Assembly: GCA_037200975.1 (NCBI GenBank)
Contig: JBBCGI010000001.1
Location: forward strand, 4,423,716-4,487,715
Source: Pseudomonadota bacterium
GTDB taxonomy: Bacteria > Pseudomonadota > Gammaproteobacteria > Steroidobacterales > Steroidobacteraceae
Length of the DNA stretch: 64,000 bases
Reading direction: 5' to 3'
The notes below the pieces were generated by a model that saw nothing but the letters and a program-made list of their open reading frames with translations, was not told the origin of the DNA and did no database searches. Shown piece after piece: positions 34,747 through 44,032 of this stretch. Made by a program: the position numbers and the translations under genes. Position 1 is the first letter of the stretch, and each line of letters begins with the position of its first letter.

Positions 34747-35952
34747 TCAGGCGGTCTTCGCGACCGGACCGCGCTCGAGCACGTTCTTCATGCGCTCGAT
34801 GGATTTCTCGAGCGTCGCCATGCTGGTGGCGAACGAGGCGCGGAAATGTCCCGGCGCACCGAAGCCCGAGCCCGGCACCACGGCGACACCCGCATCGTTG
34901 ATCAGCATCTCGGCGAAGGCGTTGTCGTCCTTGCAGCCGAACGCCAGCATCGCGGCGCTGCAATCGGCCCAGGCGTAGAACGCGCCGCTCGCCGGCAACG
35001 CAACGATGCCGGGCAGGCGGTTCAACGCGGCGATGAACCAGTCGTGGCGCTTCTTGAACTCGACGTTCATGTCTTCCACGCATTTCTGATCGCCGTTCAG
35101 CGCGGCGACCGCGGCTTTCTGCGTGATCGATGAGGCGTTGCTCGTGCTCTGGCCCTGGATGGTGCTCATCGCGTTCACGATGTCCTTCGGTCCGCCGCAG
35201 TAGCCCAAGCGCCAGCCGGTCATCGCATACGATTTCGAAACACCATTGATGGTGATGACGCGGTCGTAGAGTTCCGGCGCGACGGTGAGCAGCGAGGTGA
35301 ATGGCTCGGCGCCCCACCAGATTTTTTCGTACATGTCGTCGGTGCCGACCAGCACGCGTGGGTGCTGCAGCAGCACGTCCGCGAGCGCGCGCCATTCCGC
35401 TTTTGTGTAAGCCGCGCCGGTGGGATTGCAGGGCGAGTTGATGAGCAGCAGCTTGGTCTTCGGCGTGATGGCCGCTTCGAGCTGGCGCGGCGTCATCTTG
35501 TAGCCCTGCGACGCCGGGCAGTTAGGCGTGACCGGCAGGCCATCCGCCAGCAGCACCATGTCCGGGTAGCTGACCCAGTACGGGGCCGGGATGACGCATT
35601 CATCGCCCGGATCGAGCACCGTCATGCAGAGGTTGTAGATGGTCTGCTTGGCGCCGGAGCTGACCAGAATCTGGTTGCGCTCGTAGCTGATCTGATTGTC
35701 GCGCTTGAACTTCGCGATGATGGCGTCCTTGAGCTCGGGGATGCCGTCGACGTTCGTGTACCGCGTGAAGCCTTTCTTGATCGCGTCGATGCCCGCCTCG
35801 GCGATGTGCTTGGGCGTGTCGAAATCCGGCTCGCCGGCGCCGAGGCCGATGATGTCCTTGCCCTCGGCCTTCAGTTTCGCGGCGCGCGCGGTGACGGCGA
35901 GAGTGGGCGAGGGCTTGACGCGTTGAACGCGGCGGCTGAGCGAATTGGGCAC
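34747..35952 (-). CDS. pyridoxal-phosphate aspartate/aromatic aminotransferase
   Basis: This is a 401-residue class I aminotransferase. GTG 35952 gives a start (VPNSLSRRVQRVKPSPTLAV) matching the usual family N-terminus; an upstream GTG would add 27 unconserved residues. It has the substrate/cofactor segments GLGAGEPDFDTPKHIAEAG, INSPCNPTGAAYTKAEW, the PLP-binding Lys in NGVSKSYAMTGWRLGYCGG, and VVPGSGFGAPGHFRASFA. It catalyses amino-group transfer between aspartate (or an aromatic amino acid) and 2-oxoglutarate in the cytoplasm. It is divergent from uvrB, with about 100 bp between the starts. Confidence 0.92.
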   Translation of the reverse strand: MPNSLSRRVQRVKPSPTLAVTARAAKLKAEGKDIIGLGAGEPDFDTPKHIAEAGIDAIKKGFTRYTNVDGIPELKDAIIAKFKRDNQISYERNQILVSSGAKQTIYNLCMTVLDPGDECVIPAPYWVSYPDMVLLADGLPVTPNCPASQGYKMTPRQLEAAITPKTKLLLINSPCNPTGAAYTKAEWRALADVLLQHPRVLVGTDDMYEKIWWGAEPFTSLLTVAPELYDRVITINGVSKSYAMTGWRLGYCGGPKDIVNAMSTIQGQSTSNASSITQKAAVAALNGDQKCVEDMNVEFKKRHDWFIAALNRLPGIVALPASGAFYAWADCSAAMLAFGCKDDNAFAEMLINDAGVAVVPGSGFGAPGHFRASFATSMATLEKSIERMKNVLERGPVAKTA

Positions 35953-36055
35953 GGTGGGGAGACTCTTGATTAAAGGACGGGTTGGGATTCGGAAAACGGC
36001 GCGTATATTACGCGATCCACTTTCTGTAGACACGGCTCACTGAGCGGCCAAATGC

Positions 36056-38107
36056 ATGGAAACTAAGCCTTTTGTACTGAAAGCAGACTACGAACCCGCC
36101 GGTGACCAGCCGCAGGCGATTGCCAAGCTGGTCGAGGGGCTGAATGACGGCTTCCGGCACCAGACGTTGCTGGGCGTGACGGGAAGCGGAAAGACTTTTT
36201 CGGCCGCGAAGATCATTCAAAGCGTCCAGCGACCCACGCTGGTGATGGCGCACAACAAGACGCTGGCCGCCCAGCTGTACGGCGAATTCAAGGAGTACTT
36301 CCCCGAGAACGCGGTCGAGTACTTCGTTTCGTACTACGACTACTACCAGCCCGAGGCGTACGTGCCCTCGAGCGACACTTATATAGAGAAGGACGCCTCG
36401 ATCAACGAGCACATCGAACAGATGCGCCTGTCGGCGACCAAGGCGCTGCTCGAGCGCAGCGATTCCATCATCGTGGCCACGGTCTCGGCTATCTACGGTC
36501 TGGGCGATCCGGCTGCGTACCATTCGATGATCCTGCATCTGAATCGCGGCGAGCGTATGGACCAGCGTCGGCTGCTGCGCCGGCTCGCGGACATGCAGTA
36601 CACGCGCAATGAAATGGATCTGCAGGCGGGCACGTATCGAGTGCGCGGCGACGTGGTCGATATCTTCCCGGCGGAATCCGCGCGTGAAGCGGTGCGCGTG
36701 GAGCTGTTTGACGAGACCGTCGAATCGATCGCGCTGTTCGATCCGCTGACCGGCGAGATCCAGCGCAAGGTGCCGCGCTTCACTATCTACCCCGGATCGC
36801 ACTATGTGACGCCGAAGGAGCGCCTGATTGGCGCCATCGACTTCATCCGCGAAGAACTGCGCGACCGGCTCAAGGTGCTGCGCGAGCAGAACAAGCTGGT
36901 GGAGGCGCAGCGCCTCGAGCAGCGCACGATGTTCGACATGGAGATGATGAAAGAGGTGGGGTATTGCGCCGGGATCGAGAACTATTCCCGTTATCTCTCC
37001 GGCCGCGCGGCGGGTGAGCCGCCACCGTGCCTGTTCGACTATCTACCCGCGAATTCGCTGTTGATAATCGACGAGAGTCACCAGACCATTCCGCAGCTGG
37101 GCGCCATGTACAAGGGCGACCGGTCGCGCAAGGAGACGCTGGTCGAGTACGGCTTCCGGATGCCGAGCGCGCTCGACAACCGGCCGCTGAAGTTCGAAGA
37201 ATGGGAGCAACTTGCGCCGCAGATGATCTTCGTCAGCGCGACGCCGGGCAAATACGAAGCGGCGCACGCGGCGCAAACGGTCGAGCAGTTGCTGCGGCCC
37301 ACGCACCTGGTGGATCCGGTGGTGGAAGTGCGGCCCGTGGCCTCGCAGGTCGACGACGTGTTGAGCGAGATCAAGCTGCGCGCGGCGCAGGATGAGCGGG
37401 TGCTGATCACGACGTTGACCAAACGCATGTCGGAGGATCTGACCGAGTATCTGCACGAGCACGGCGTGAAAGTGCGATATCTGCACGCGGACGTGGAGAC
37501 CGTGGAGCGCATGGAGATCATCCGCGACCTGCGGCTCGGCAAGTTCGATGTGATCGTGGGCATCAACCTGCTGCGCGAAGGACTGGACATGCCCGAGGTG
37601 TCGCTGGTGGCGATTCTCGATGCGGACAAGGAAGGCTTCCTGCGCTCGGACAATTCGCTGATCCAGACGATGGGCCGCGCGGCGCGCCATGTGAACGGCA
37701 AGGCGATCCTGTACGCGGATCGCATCACCGGGTCGATGCAGCGCGCGATGGAGGAGACCGACCGGCGCCGCAATGTGCAGCTCGCCTACAACAAGGAACA
37801 CAATCTCACGCCGCTCAGTATCCGCAAGAACATCAACGACGTGATGGAAGGCGCGCGCGCCGATACCACAGACTTCGGCTACAAGATGGGCAAGAAAAAG
37901 CGCGGCGCGGAAGAAGCCGCGCCCAACCTGCGCATGTTGTCGCCCGAGCAGATCGTGCGCGAGATCAAGCGCATGGAAGCGGAGATGTTCAAGCGCGCAC
38001 GCAATCTCGAATTCGAAGAAGCCGCGCGCCTGCGCGATGCCATCGAGAAGCTCAAGCAGCAGGAGCTGGGCCTGGTGGGCGGCGGGTTGGTGTCAGGTGG
38101 GACTTAG
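36056..38107 (+). CDS. uvrB: excinuclease ABC subunit B
   Basis: This 683-residue UvrB is the damage-verifying helicase-like subunit of nucleotide excision repair. It has Walker [12 protein letters not shown] (about 40-48), the beta-hairpin [16 protein letters not shown], helicase motifs [21 protein letters not shown] and [13 protein letters not shown], and a C-terminal UVR domain ([20 protein letters not shown]) that binds UvrC. The final residues (GLVSGGT) and the stop codon are encoded by the left arm of a palindrome shared with the convergent gene. The conserved protein ends shortly before that point, so the tail is probably acquired. Confidence 0.97.
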   Translation: METKPFVLKADYEPAGDQPQAIAKLVEGLNDGFRHQTLLGVTGSGKTFSAAKIIQSVQRPTLVMAHNKTLAAQLYGEFKEYFPENAVEYFVSYYDYYQPEAYVPSSDTYIEKDASINEHIEQMRLSATKALLERSDSIIVATVSAIYGLGDPAAYHSMILHLNRGERMDQRRLLRRLADMQYTRNEMDLQAGTYRVRGDVVDIFPAESAREAVRVELFDETVESIALFDPLTGEIQRKVPRFTIYPGSHYVTPKERLIGAIDFIREELRDRLKVLREQNKLVEAQRLEQRTMFDMEMMKEVGYCAGIENYSRYLSGRAAGEPPPCLFDYLPANSLLIIDESHQTIPQLGAMYKGDRSRKETLVEYGFRMPSALDNRPLKFEEWEQLAPQMIFVSATPGKYEAAHAAQTVEQLLRPTHLVDPVVEVRPVASQVDDVLSEIKLRAAQDERVLITTLTKRMSEDLTEYLHEHGVKVRYLHADVETVERMEIIRDLRLGKFDVIVGINLLREGLDMPEVSLVAILDADKEGFLRSDNSLIQTMGRAARHVNGKAILYADRITGSMQRAMEETDRRRNVQLAYNKEHNLTPLSIRKNINDVMEGARADTTDFGYKMGKKKRGAEEAAPNLRMLSPEQIVREIKRMEAEMFKRARNLEFEEAARLRDAIEKLKQQELGLVGGGLVSGGT

Positions 38108-38151
38108 CGGAACTAGCGCTGCGCTAGTTTCGCTAAGTCCCACCTGACACC
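38089..38151. repeat. 31-bp palindrome joining uvrB and the DUF4184 gene
   Basis: The arms at 38089-38119 and 38121-38151 are complementary apart from one G-T position, with a one-base loop. The head (GGTGTCAGGTGGGACTTAGC) is related to the GGTGCCGGGTGGG repeat around the transposase. Both flanking genes terminate with TAG inside the arms and so share the C-terminal residues SGGT. Transcripts could form a strong terminator-like hairpin in both directions. Confidence 0.9.
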
Positions 38152-38882
38152 GACTTCATCCAGATGGCTACGCCGCACCACGCCACGAAGAAGCCGGACA
38201 TCGATCCGACGGCGGCGTAGAAGAGCTGCAAGTCGTAACGCGCGCCAGCGTACGGCAGCCAGTCCACCACTCCTGCGATCAGCAAGCCGGCGGCGAGCAG
38301 CCCCAGCGCGATGATCCGTGCGCGATCGCTGATGTGGTAAGGCCGGATGAGCGCCCGCGCGGGCTGCCGGCGCAATCCATGCGCCCACATTCCGAGCAAC
38401 ACGAGCCCAACTACCGAGCTCAATCCGTGCAGGAAATGGTAGATCGGCAGCCAGCTCAGACCGGGCGTCGGGCCCAGCAACGCGGGGAAGGCATTCGTCG
38501 CGAAAGTCCCGCGGTGCGTGATGGCGTCCCACAGCAGGTGAGTGATCGCGCCCAGCACGATGGCGATACACGCGCGCGCGATCAGCCCGGGCGTCAACGG
38601 TTCGGTGCGCGCGAAGCGGGTGTGCCAGGAATCCCCCAGCAACGTGATGGTCGCCTTCTCGAGAAAACGCACGTAGAACAGCCACACGAGCAGTCCGGCG
38701 GGCAGCGCGAAAGTGAACAACCCCGCGAAGCTGTGCGTCACCAGCCGGCTCGACTCCAGCGAGAAGAAATACCCGAAATCCGGCGCCATGCTGCCGATCA
38801 TCAGCGCGCTGATGGGCAGCAACTGCCGGCTGAGGCGATGCAGGGGCAGCACCGCCGCGGCGTGTGAAACGGTGAATGGCAC
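38133..38882 (-). CDS. DUF4184-like integral membrane protein
   Basis: This 249-residue inner-membrane protein begins MPFTVSHAAAVLPLHRLSRQ, typical of the DUF4184 family (related to membrane-bound metal-dependent hydrolases). It has about six hydrophobic segments and conserved His/Asp positions (MIGSMAPDFGYFF, GAITHLLWDAITHRGTF, IYHFLHGLSSVVGLVLLG) that could bind metal. Function is unknown. Its last residues (SVSGGT) are encoded by the same palindrome that ends uvrB. Confidence 0.85.
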   Translation of the reverse strand: MPFTVSHAAAVLPLHRLSRQLLPISALMIGSMAPDFGYFFSLESSRLVTHSFAGLFTFALPAGLLVWLFYVRFLEKATITLLGDSWHTRFARTEPLTPGLIARACIAIVLGAITHLLWDAITHRGTFATNAFPALLGPTPGLSWLPIYHFLHGLSSVVGLVLLGMWAHGLRRQPARALIRPYHISDRARIIALGLLAAGLLIAGVVDWLPYAGARYDLQLFYAAVGSMSGFFVAWCGVAIWMKSVSGGT

Positions 38883-38968
38883 GCGAATTCTCTGCTGAAG
38901 ACGAAGCGGGGAGAGTACCGCGCACTTGCGTCGGACTTCAGGCAGAGATGGACGGGATCGTCCTCAAC

Positions 38969-41900
38969 TCATCGTGAGGTAGACACCAGAAACCCGCCCC
39001 AGAAATACGGATGCTCGTAGGGGCGCGCGGAGCCCTCACGCACAGCCCGCAGCTTCAGTTGCGAGCGCCGCAAGGCGCCGGCGGCGTCGCCTTTCTGCGC
39101 GGACAACGCGTCGTACATGCCGCGCATCAGGCGCGCGGTGCTGCGATCTTCGACGCGCCACAGGCTCGCCACCACATGTTCCGCGCCGCGGCGCTGCACG
39201 ATTGCGCTCAGGCCTTCGATCTCACGGCCGTCGTCGGTGGTCGCGCCGCCGAGGCCGCTCTGGCAGGCCGACAGCGTCACCAGCCGCAGATCGTGGAAGT
39301 CGAGATCCGCGATCGCATCGAGCGTGAGCTTATTGCCATCGCCTAACAACAGGAACGAGCGGCGCGCGTTGCCCGGCCGCAGGCTGAAATGCGTGCCGAG
39401 ATGCAGCACGGAAAACGTGCGATCGACGGTGAGCAGCCCCTGCAGCCGCGCCTGTGTGAACGCAGCGTCCGCAAAACCCGCGCCGCCGAGCGCGCCGTTG
39501 CCGACCTCATCGCGCGGACAGGTGCGGCCGCGCACCGCGAGTCCTTCGATCGGCCCGCGCACCACGTCGCACAGTTCGTCTGCCATCGCGGGCAGCGCGT
39601 CGTATCCGGCGACGGCTTTCGTCAGGCCGAGGCCTCGCACGGTCAGCGCCGCCGTCGACGCCGGATGCGCCGTGGCACCGGCCGCCAGTTCATCGGGCAC
39701 ATACGATTCGATCGAGTAACGGTCGACCAGGTAGTTCCTGCCGTCGCTCAGCGTCGCGAACGGGATGTAGCGCAGCGCGCCATCCAGCCACAACACGAGG
39801 CGCTTCGCGCCGGCCCGCCGCGCTTCCTCGTCGAGCGGTTTCGCCACGGCGGCATAGAGTTCCTGCGACATCGCGCTCACGTCTTCGCGCTTGGCGATCG
39901 CATCCAGGAAGCGGCCGATGTCGCGCCGCAGTTTCGGCGCGTCGACCGCGGACTCGTACTCGAACTGCCCGCGGCGCGTGGCGATCAGAACCCGCAGCCG
40001 CGTGTCCGTCAGTAGATAGAATGCCAGCGCCGCGTCCGGGCCGAAAGCCGCGAGCTCGCGTGCCAGCCTCTCCGCCTTCACCGTGCGCAGCGTGGGCTGG
40101 GGCGCGGCGGTCCCTCCGGCGAGAAAACTCTGGATACGTTCGGCGCGCGCCGCTTCGCGTTGCTGTTGCCCGGACAACAACTGCGCGAGCGCGGCCTGCT
40201 CGGTGGCGCTGATGGTCTCGGTCTCGTTCAGGCGCGCCAGGCGGTCGATTTCGACGCCCGTGTTCGCATCGGCGTTGAGCAGTTGCAGGTACCGCTCGCG
40301 CAACGCGCTCTCGTCGGGCGTCAGCTCGATGCCGCTCTCGCGATTCCACTGCGCGTCGCGCAGCACGAAGTCGTACAACTCCTCCGCCTTGAGCAGGCGC
40401 AGGACGTCGAGCCCTTCATCGATGCGGCCCGCGGACATCAGCCAGTCCGCGACCGTGCGGTACACGCCGACCTTGTCGGCCAGGAAGGTGCGTTCGAGGC
40501 GGCGATCATCGCCGGCAAAGCGGCCGCGCAGCCGTTCGATCTGCGCGATCGATTCCTTACCGAAGAAGATCGCGAGTGCGGGGTCGGTGCGCAACTGCAG
40601 CACGCGCGCCAGCGCGAAGTCGGCGCGCCACAGCGGGTCGGGCGTGCCCAGCGTGTTGGCGGCGGACAACGCGCGGATCGCGAGCATGTACTGGCGCTGC
40701 GCATCGCCGCGTATTCCGCTCAGTTCGCTGTTCAAAGCGTAGACGTCGTGCCGCAGGAAGGGGTCGGCCTCGCGCGATGTCTCGATGCGCTGCGCGGCGT
40801 CCTCGCAGCTCGGCGTCATCGCGACCGGAGCGGCCTTGATCTCGAGCGCGCAGCCTTCCGCGATCGCCCGCAGGATCGCCGGATGGGAATCCGGCAGGCG
40901 CCCGCGATAGAGGACGAGGGCGCGTGCCACCGAGTCACGATCCGCGGCAGCGTCCTGGTTATCTCCGAGCGCGCCCAACGTCAGCAACGTGGCCGCACGT
41001 TCGACGGCGAGTTTCGGGTCGTCACCGGCCGCGCGCGCCGCGGCTTCGAGCGAAGCGCGGGCGAGATCGCGTTCTCCGAGCGCCAGTTGCACACGCGCGA
41101 GTCCGCGGTGTTGCGCAACGACAATCGGCCGCTCGATGTCGGCGTTGTTCCCGACGATGACACCCGCGCGCTCATACGTGCGCTGCGCTTCGGGCAGTTC
41201 GCCGAGCGCGAGCTGGGCGCTGCCGAGATATTGCAGCGGACGGACGAGAATCGGGGCGTCTTTGCCGCGCGTCGCCTCGCCGAGCGCGACCGCCTTGGTG
41301 GCAAAGTCGCGCGCCTCCGCGGGCCTGCCACGCACGACCAGCAACCCGGCGAGTTGTGTGTACGCCGCCAGCTGATGCCGCTGCAGCGGCGCGCCTTCCT
41401 TGCTTTCCGAAATGGCGACGGCCTTGCGCAGCGCGGCCTCCGCGCCTTCGAATTCATCGAGCCGCTCGAGACTCTGGCCCAGCCATACGTACGACGGCAC
41501 GCGTTGCACCGCCGGGCCGGCCATTTGCTCTTCTATATGGATGGCGCGCTCGGCATGCGCGCGCACGGCGGCGAAATCTTCTTCGCGCCACGCGATGTTG
41601 ATGTAGGTGTTTTCGATCGCGGCCGCCGCTTCGCTGACGGACGCATCGTTTTTCTCGAGGATGCGCTGCGCCTGGGCCAGCGATATCTTCGCGGCGGCGA
41701 AATCGCGCACGAATGCCTGGCTTTGCGCGAGCCCCACCAGCACCTTCTGCAGCTCTATCTTCTTGAGACCGGGGTTGTGTTCGCGGATACGCCGCGCGTT
41801 TTGCCAGGCAGCGATGGCATCGGTGTTGCGCCCCTGGCGCGTGGCGATCCACGCATAGGCCACGTGGATCTCGGCGACCTCGGTCGAGTAGGGTCCGAGC

Positions 41901-42259
41901 CGCTTCTCGAAGATCGGCCGCGCGAATTCGAGCAGCGGAATGGCTTCGGGCATGCGGTCGAGAAACGCGATCAGCGGCGTGCCGAGCGAGCCCACCCACC
42001 AGGCCATCTCGACGGAATCGGCGCCGCGCTCGCGCTCGACGCGCGGGATGACCTTGCAGATCAAGGCCACGGACGCGTTCGGATCCGTCTCGATGAGCTT
42101 CTCGACCGCCACGCGCAACGCCGGAAACGGCTCGGTGTCCGCGCCCGGGGTTGGCAGGCTGGCCATTTCCTTGCAGACCAGTGGCAGGTCGAACGCAAAG
42201 GCGCGCGGTGCCAATACCGTGGCTAACAACAATGCCCAGCCGGCACATCGCCGCGTCAT
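38969..42259 (-). CDS. exported TPR-repeat CHAT-domain protease
   Basis: This 1096-residue protein has a signal peptide (MTRRCAGWALLLATVLAPRA), so the protease acts outside the cytoplasm. A long helical region (about 40-650) contains TPR-like repeats (AIAAWQNARRIREHNPG, AEAALRKAVAISESKEG). The C-terminal CHAT caspase-like domain (about 740-1090) has catalytic His about 955 in VLHLGTHFSLRPG and catalytic Cys about 997 in VTLSACQSGLGGA. CHAT proteases in other bacteria are activated by partner proteins and cleave specific targets. Its ATG overlaps the preceding gene stop by ATGA, and the ECF sigma gene heads the same operon. Confidence 0.92.
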   Translation of the reverse strand: MTRRCAGWALLLATVLAPRAFAFDLPLVCKEMASLPTPGADTEPFPALRVAVEKLIETDPNASVALICKVIPRVERERGADSVEMAWWVGSLGTPLIAFLDRMPEAIPLLEFARPIFEKRLGPYSTEVAEIHVAYAWIATRQGRNTDAIAAWQNARRIREHNPGLKKIELQKVLVGLAQSQAFVRDFAAAKISLAQAQRILEKNDASVSEAAAAIENTYINIAWREEDFAAVRAHAERAIHIEEQMAGPAVQRVPSYVWLGQSLERLDEFEGAEAALRKAVAISESKEGAPLQRHQLAAYTQLAGLLVVRGRPAEARDFATKAVALGEATRGKDAPILVRPLQYLGSAQLALGELPEAQRTYERAGVIVGNNADIERPIVVAQHRGLARVQLALGERDLARASLEAAARAAGDDPKLAVERAATLLTLGALGDNQDAAADRDSVARALVLYRGRLPDSHPAILRAIAEGCALEIKAAPVAMTPSCEDAAQRIETSREADPFLRHDVYALNSELSGIRGDAQRQYMLAIRALSAANTLGTPDPLWRADFALARVLQLRTDPALAIFFGKESIAQIERLRGRFAGDDRRLERTFLADKVGVYRTVADWLMSAGRIDEGLDVLRLLKAEELYDFVLRDAQWNRESGIELTPDESALRERYLQLLNADANTGVEIDRLARLNETETISATEQAALAQLLSGQQQREAARAERIQSFLAGGTAAPQPTLRTVKAERLARELAAFGPDAALAFYLLTDTRLRVLIATRRGQFEYESAVDAPKLRRDIGRFLDAIAKREDVSAMSQELYAAVAKPLDEEARRAGAKRLVLWLDGALRYIPFATLSDGRNYLVDRYSIESYVPDELAAGATAHPASTAALTVRGLGLTKAVAGYDALPAMADELCDVVRGPIEGLAVRGRTCPRDEVGNGALGGAGFADAAFTQARLQGLLTVDRTFSVLHLGTHFSLRPGNARRSFLLLGDGNKLTLDAIADLDFHDLRLVTLSACQSGLGGATTDDGREIEGLSAIVQRRGAEHVVASLWRVEDRSTARLMRGMYDALSAQKGDAAGALRRSQLKLRAVREGSARPYEHPYFWGGFLVSTSR

Positions 42260-42840
42260 TCAGGTCTCCGGATTTCGATGCGCAACACGCCGTCGGCAGG
42301 CGCGGGAATGCCGTGCGCGTCGAGTACCTGCTTGACGGCGGCGGGTAGTGGCAGCGGCAGGTCGGCGTCGATGCCGTGGACGTCCAGTGCTTCGTAGCCG
42401 GTGGCCTCGATACGCGCCGCTCGCAGCTCGGCGAGCAGGTCGCGCTCCAGTCGCGCGGGGTCTGGAGCCGTGAGGCGCACGATTCCCGCTTCGTCGCCAC
42501 GCAATACTTCGGGAGTGGCAACCGGCCGCTGAATCTGCAAGACGACGCCGGCGGCGACCACCAACAACACGCTGGCGGCGAGCGGCAGCTGCCAGCGAGG
42601 CAGCCCGCGGCGCGGGGTGCGTTCGATGAGGCCTTCGTCCACCGCGCGTTGCACGAGCTGTGCCTCGCGCCGGGCCGCGGCGAGTTCGTCGTTCGCCGGC
42701 ATCTCGGGCGCTTTCCTGGCACCGCTCAAGGCCGCGCGCAGCGCTTCGGCTTCACGGCGTGTTGCCGATAGATCGGTGGCGCGGCCGGCGAGGGCGTCTA
42801 ACCACTTGGCATCGTCGTCCTTGAAATCTTCCTGGCTCAT
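42256..42840 (-). CDS. single-pass membrane protein, probable anti-sigma partner
   Basis: This 194-residue protein starts at ATG 42840, overlapping the sigma factor stop by ATGA. It has a cytoplasmic N-terminal part with charged helices (ATRREAEALRAALSGARKAP), one membrane helix (WQLPLAASVLLVVAAGVVLQ) and a periplasmic C-terminal domain of about 90 residues (LERDLLAELRAARIEATGYE). No named family was recognised. Position between an ECF sigma gene and the CHAT protease, and membrane topology, suggest an anti-sigma factor whose periplasmic part may be cut or sensed by the protease (inference). Confidence 0.75.
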   Translation of the reverse strand: MSQEDFKDDDAKWLDALAGRATDLSATRREAEALRAALSGARKAPEMPANDELAAARREAQLVQRAVDEGLIERTPRRGLPRWQLPLAASVLLVVAAGVVLQIQRPVATPEVLRGDEAGIVRLTAPDPARLERDLLAELRAARIEATGYEALDVHGIDADLPLPLPAAVKQVLDAHGIPAPADGVLRIEIRRPE

Positions 42841-43457
42841 GGGGCTTCTTCCTTGCCGAAGGCGAGCTCGTACCATTCCGCGAGGTGAACCCGCGCGCGT
42901 TTACGACATTGCGAGATGAACTCGCGCGTCGCGCCGGGCGAGCGTTCGAGCAGCGCGCCGATCTCCTCGTGCGACAAGCCGTCGGCGGCGATCCAGGAGA
43001 TGACTGCCGCATGGGATGGCGCGGCGGCTTCGAAGCGCGACCAGCACTTCTGGAAACATTCGGCCAGTTGCTGCCGCTTCAGATCGTCATCCGGCGTCGG
43101 GACGTCGCGTTGCGACAGTTCGGCGACCCGCGCGGAGAGTTCGGTATTCATGGCGTCGCCGTCGTTGAACGGCACTTCACGGCCGCTGCGGCGCAGCCAG
43201 TCGAGCACGCCGTTGCGCAGGATCGCGTCGATCCACGGCAGCAGCTCGGAGTCGCCGTGAAAACTCGCGCAGCGTTGCCACACCTTGATGAAGGTGTCCT
43301 GCACGAGGTCGCGCGCGGCATCGGGATTGCGGAGGGTGCGCAGCGCACGCGAGTAGAGCACCGCGAAGAAATCGCGATCGAGGCTGCGTAACGCCTGCTC
43401 GATGGCCGCTCCCCCGTCGCGGCACGCGCGCATGAAATTGTTCTTGTCCAGACGCAC
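42837..43457 (-). CDS. ECF-type RNA polymerase sigma factor
   Basis: This protein of about 206 residues has region 2 (RALRTLRNPDAARDLVQDTF, IKVWQRCASFHG) and region 4 (AVISWIAADGLSHEEIGALL, ERSPGATREFISQCRKRAR). The start is uncertain between GTG 43457 and ATG 43433, neither with a strong ribosome site. It heads an operon with a membrane protein and a CHAT protease, all joined by four-base overlaps. The factor probably controls this operon. Confidence 0.9.
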   Translation of the reverse strand: MRLDKNNFMRACRDGGAAIEQALRSLDRDFFAVLYSRALRTLRNPDAARDLVQDTFIKVWQRCASFHGDSELLPWIDAILRNGVLDWLRRSGREVPFNDGDAMNTELSARVAELSQRDVPTPDDDLKRQQLAECFQKCWSRFEAAAPSHAAVISWIAADGLSHEEIGALLERSPGATREFISQCRKRARVHLAEWYELAFGKEEAP

Positions 43458-43561
43458 CCCGTCGCGGTGGGCCGCGCGAATTCACGCCCAAGCGTACCGC
43501 AGCCCATCCGTTGCGCAAGCGAAGCGGGTTTCATGCGGTAAAGACGCCCGGCGACCCCGAT

Positions 43562-43684
43562 CGTCAGGAAAGCGGGATGGGAAAAAGGGGACAGATCTAT
43601 TTTTCGAGCACGATCCTTCCGTGCGCGCCTTGGACCTGCCGAAAAATAGATCTGTCCCCTTTTTCCCATCCCGCTTTCCTGACG
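43562..43684. repeat. 45-bp perfect inverted repeat with 33-nt spacer
   Basis: The arms at 43562-43606 and 43640-43684 are exact reverse complements (45 of 45). The core GGGGACAGATCTATTTTTC belongs to a dispersed REP-like family seen in many proteobacterial intergenic regions. It lies in the 290-bp gap between two divergently transcribed operons. Confidence 0.9.
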
Positions 43685-43747
43685 TTTGACCTCAGCGTGC
43701 GTCTTTAGCGAAACAACCAGAACCGCCGACGCGGAAAGGGAGCTGCG

Positions 43748-44029
43748 ATGAACCTGCGAAACGTCCTGTATTTCGACGCCATGCTGACACCCAAGGTGAT
43801 CACGGTCGTCTATTGGCTGCTGTTGCTCGGCTGCGTGCTCGCCGGTCTCGGCAGCCTCTTCTACACCGGCTTCCAGTACATGACCTTCGGCGGCTTCATG
43901 CGCGCCATCGGCATCACGCTGGGCGGCGTGATCGGCTCGCGCATCTGGTGCGAGCTGATGATCGTGCTGTTCAAGCTCAACGAGAACGTGCAGCGTCTGG
44001 TCGCCTTCGCCGACCAGACCCGGAGATAG
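43748..44029 (+). CDS. DUF4282 membrane protein
   Basis: This 93-residue protein has two membrane helices (ITVVYWLLLLGCVLAGLG and FMRAIGITLGGVIGSRIWCE) and the C-terminal ELMIVLFKLNENVQRL typical of DUF4282. Function is unknown. It is followed after three bases by a lipoprotein gene, and probably heads a four-gene envelope operon. Confidence 0.85.
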   Translation: MNLRNVLYFDAMLTPKVITVVYWLLLLGCVLAGLGSLFYTGFQYMTFGGFMRAIGITLGGVIGSRIWCELMIVLFKLNENVQRLVAFADQTRR

Positions 44030-44032
44030 GCC

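Noticed and set aside
40160-42226. 688-codon plus-strand frame opposite the CHAT protease gene
   Set aside because: It mirrors codon structure of the real gene on the minus strand, which has a signal peptide, TPR repeats and CHAT catalytic motifs; no recognisable product on the plus strand.
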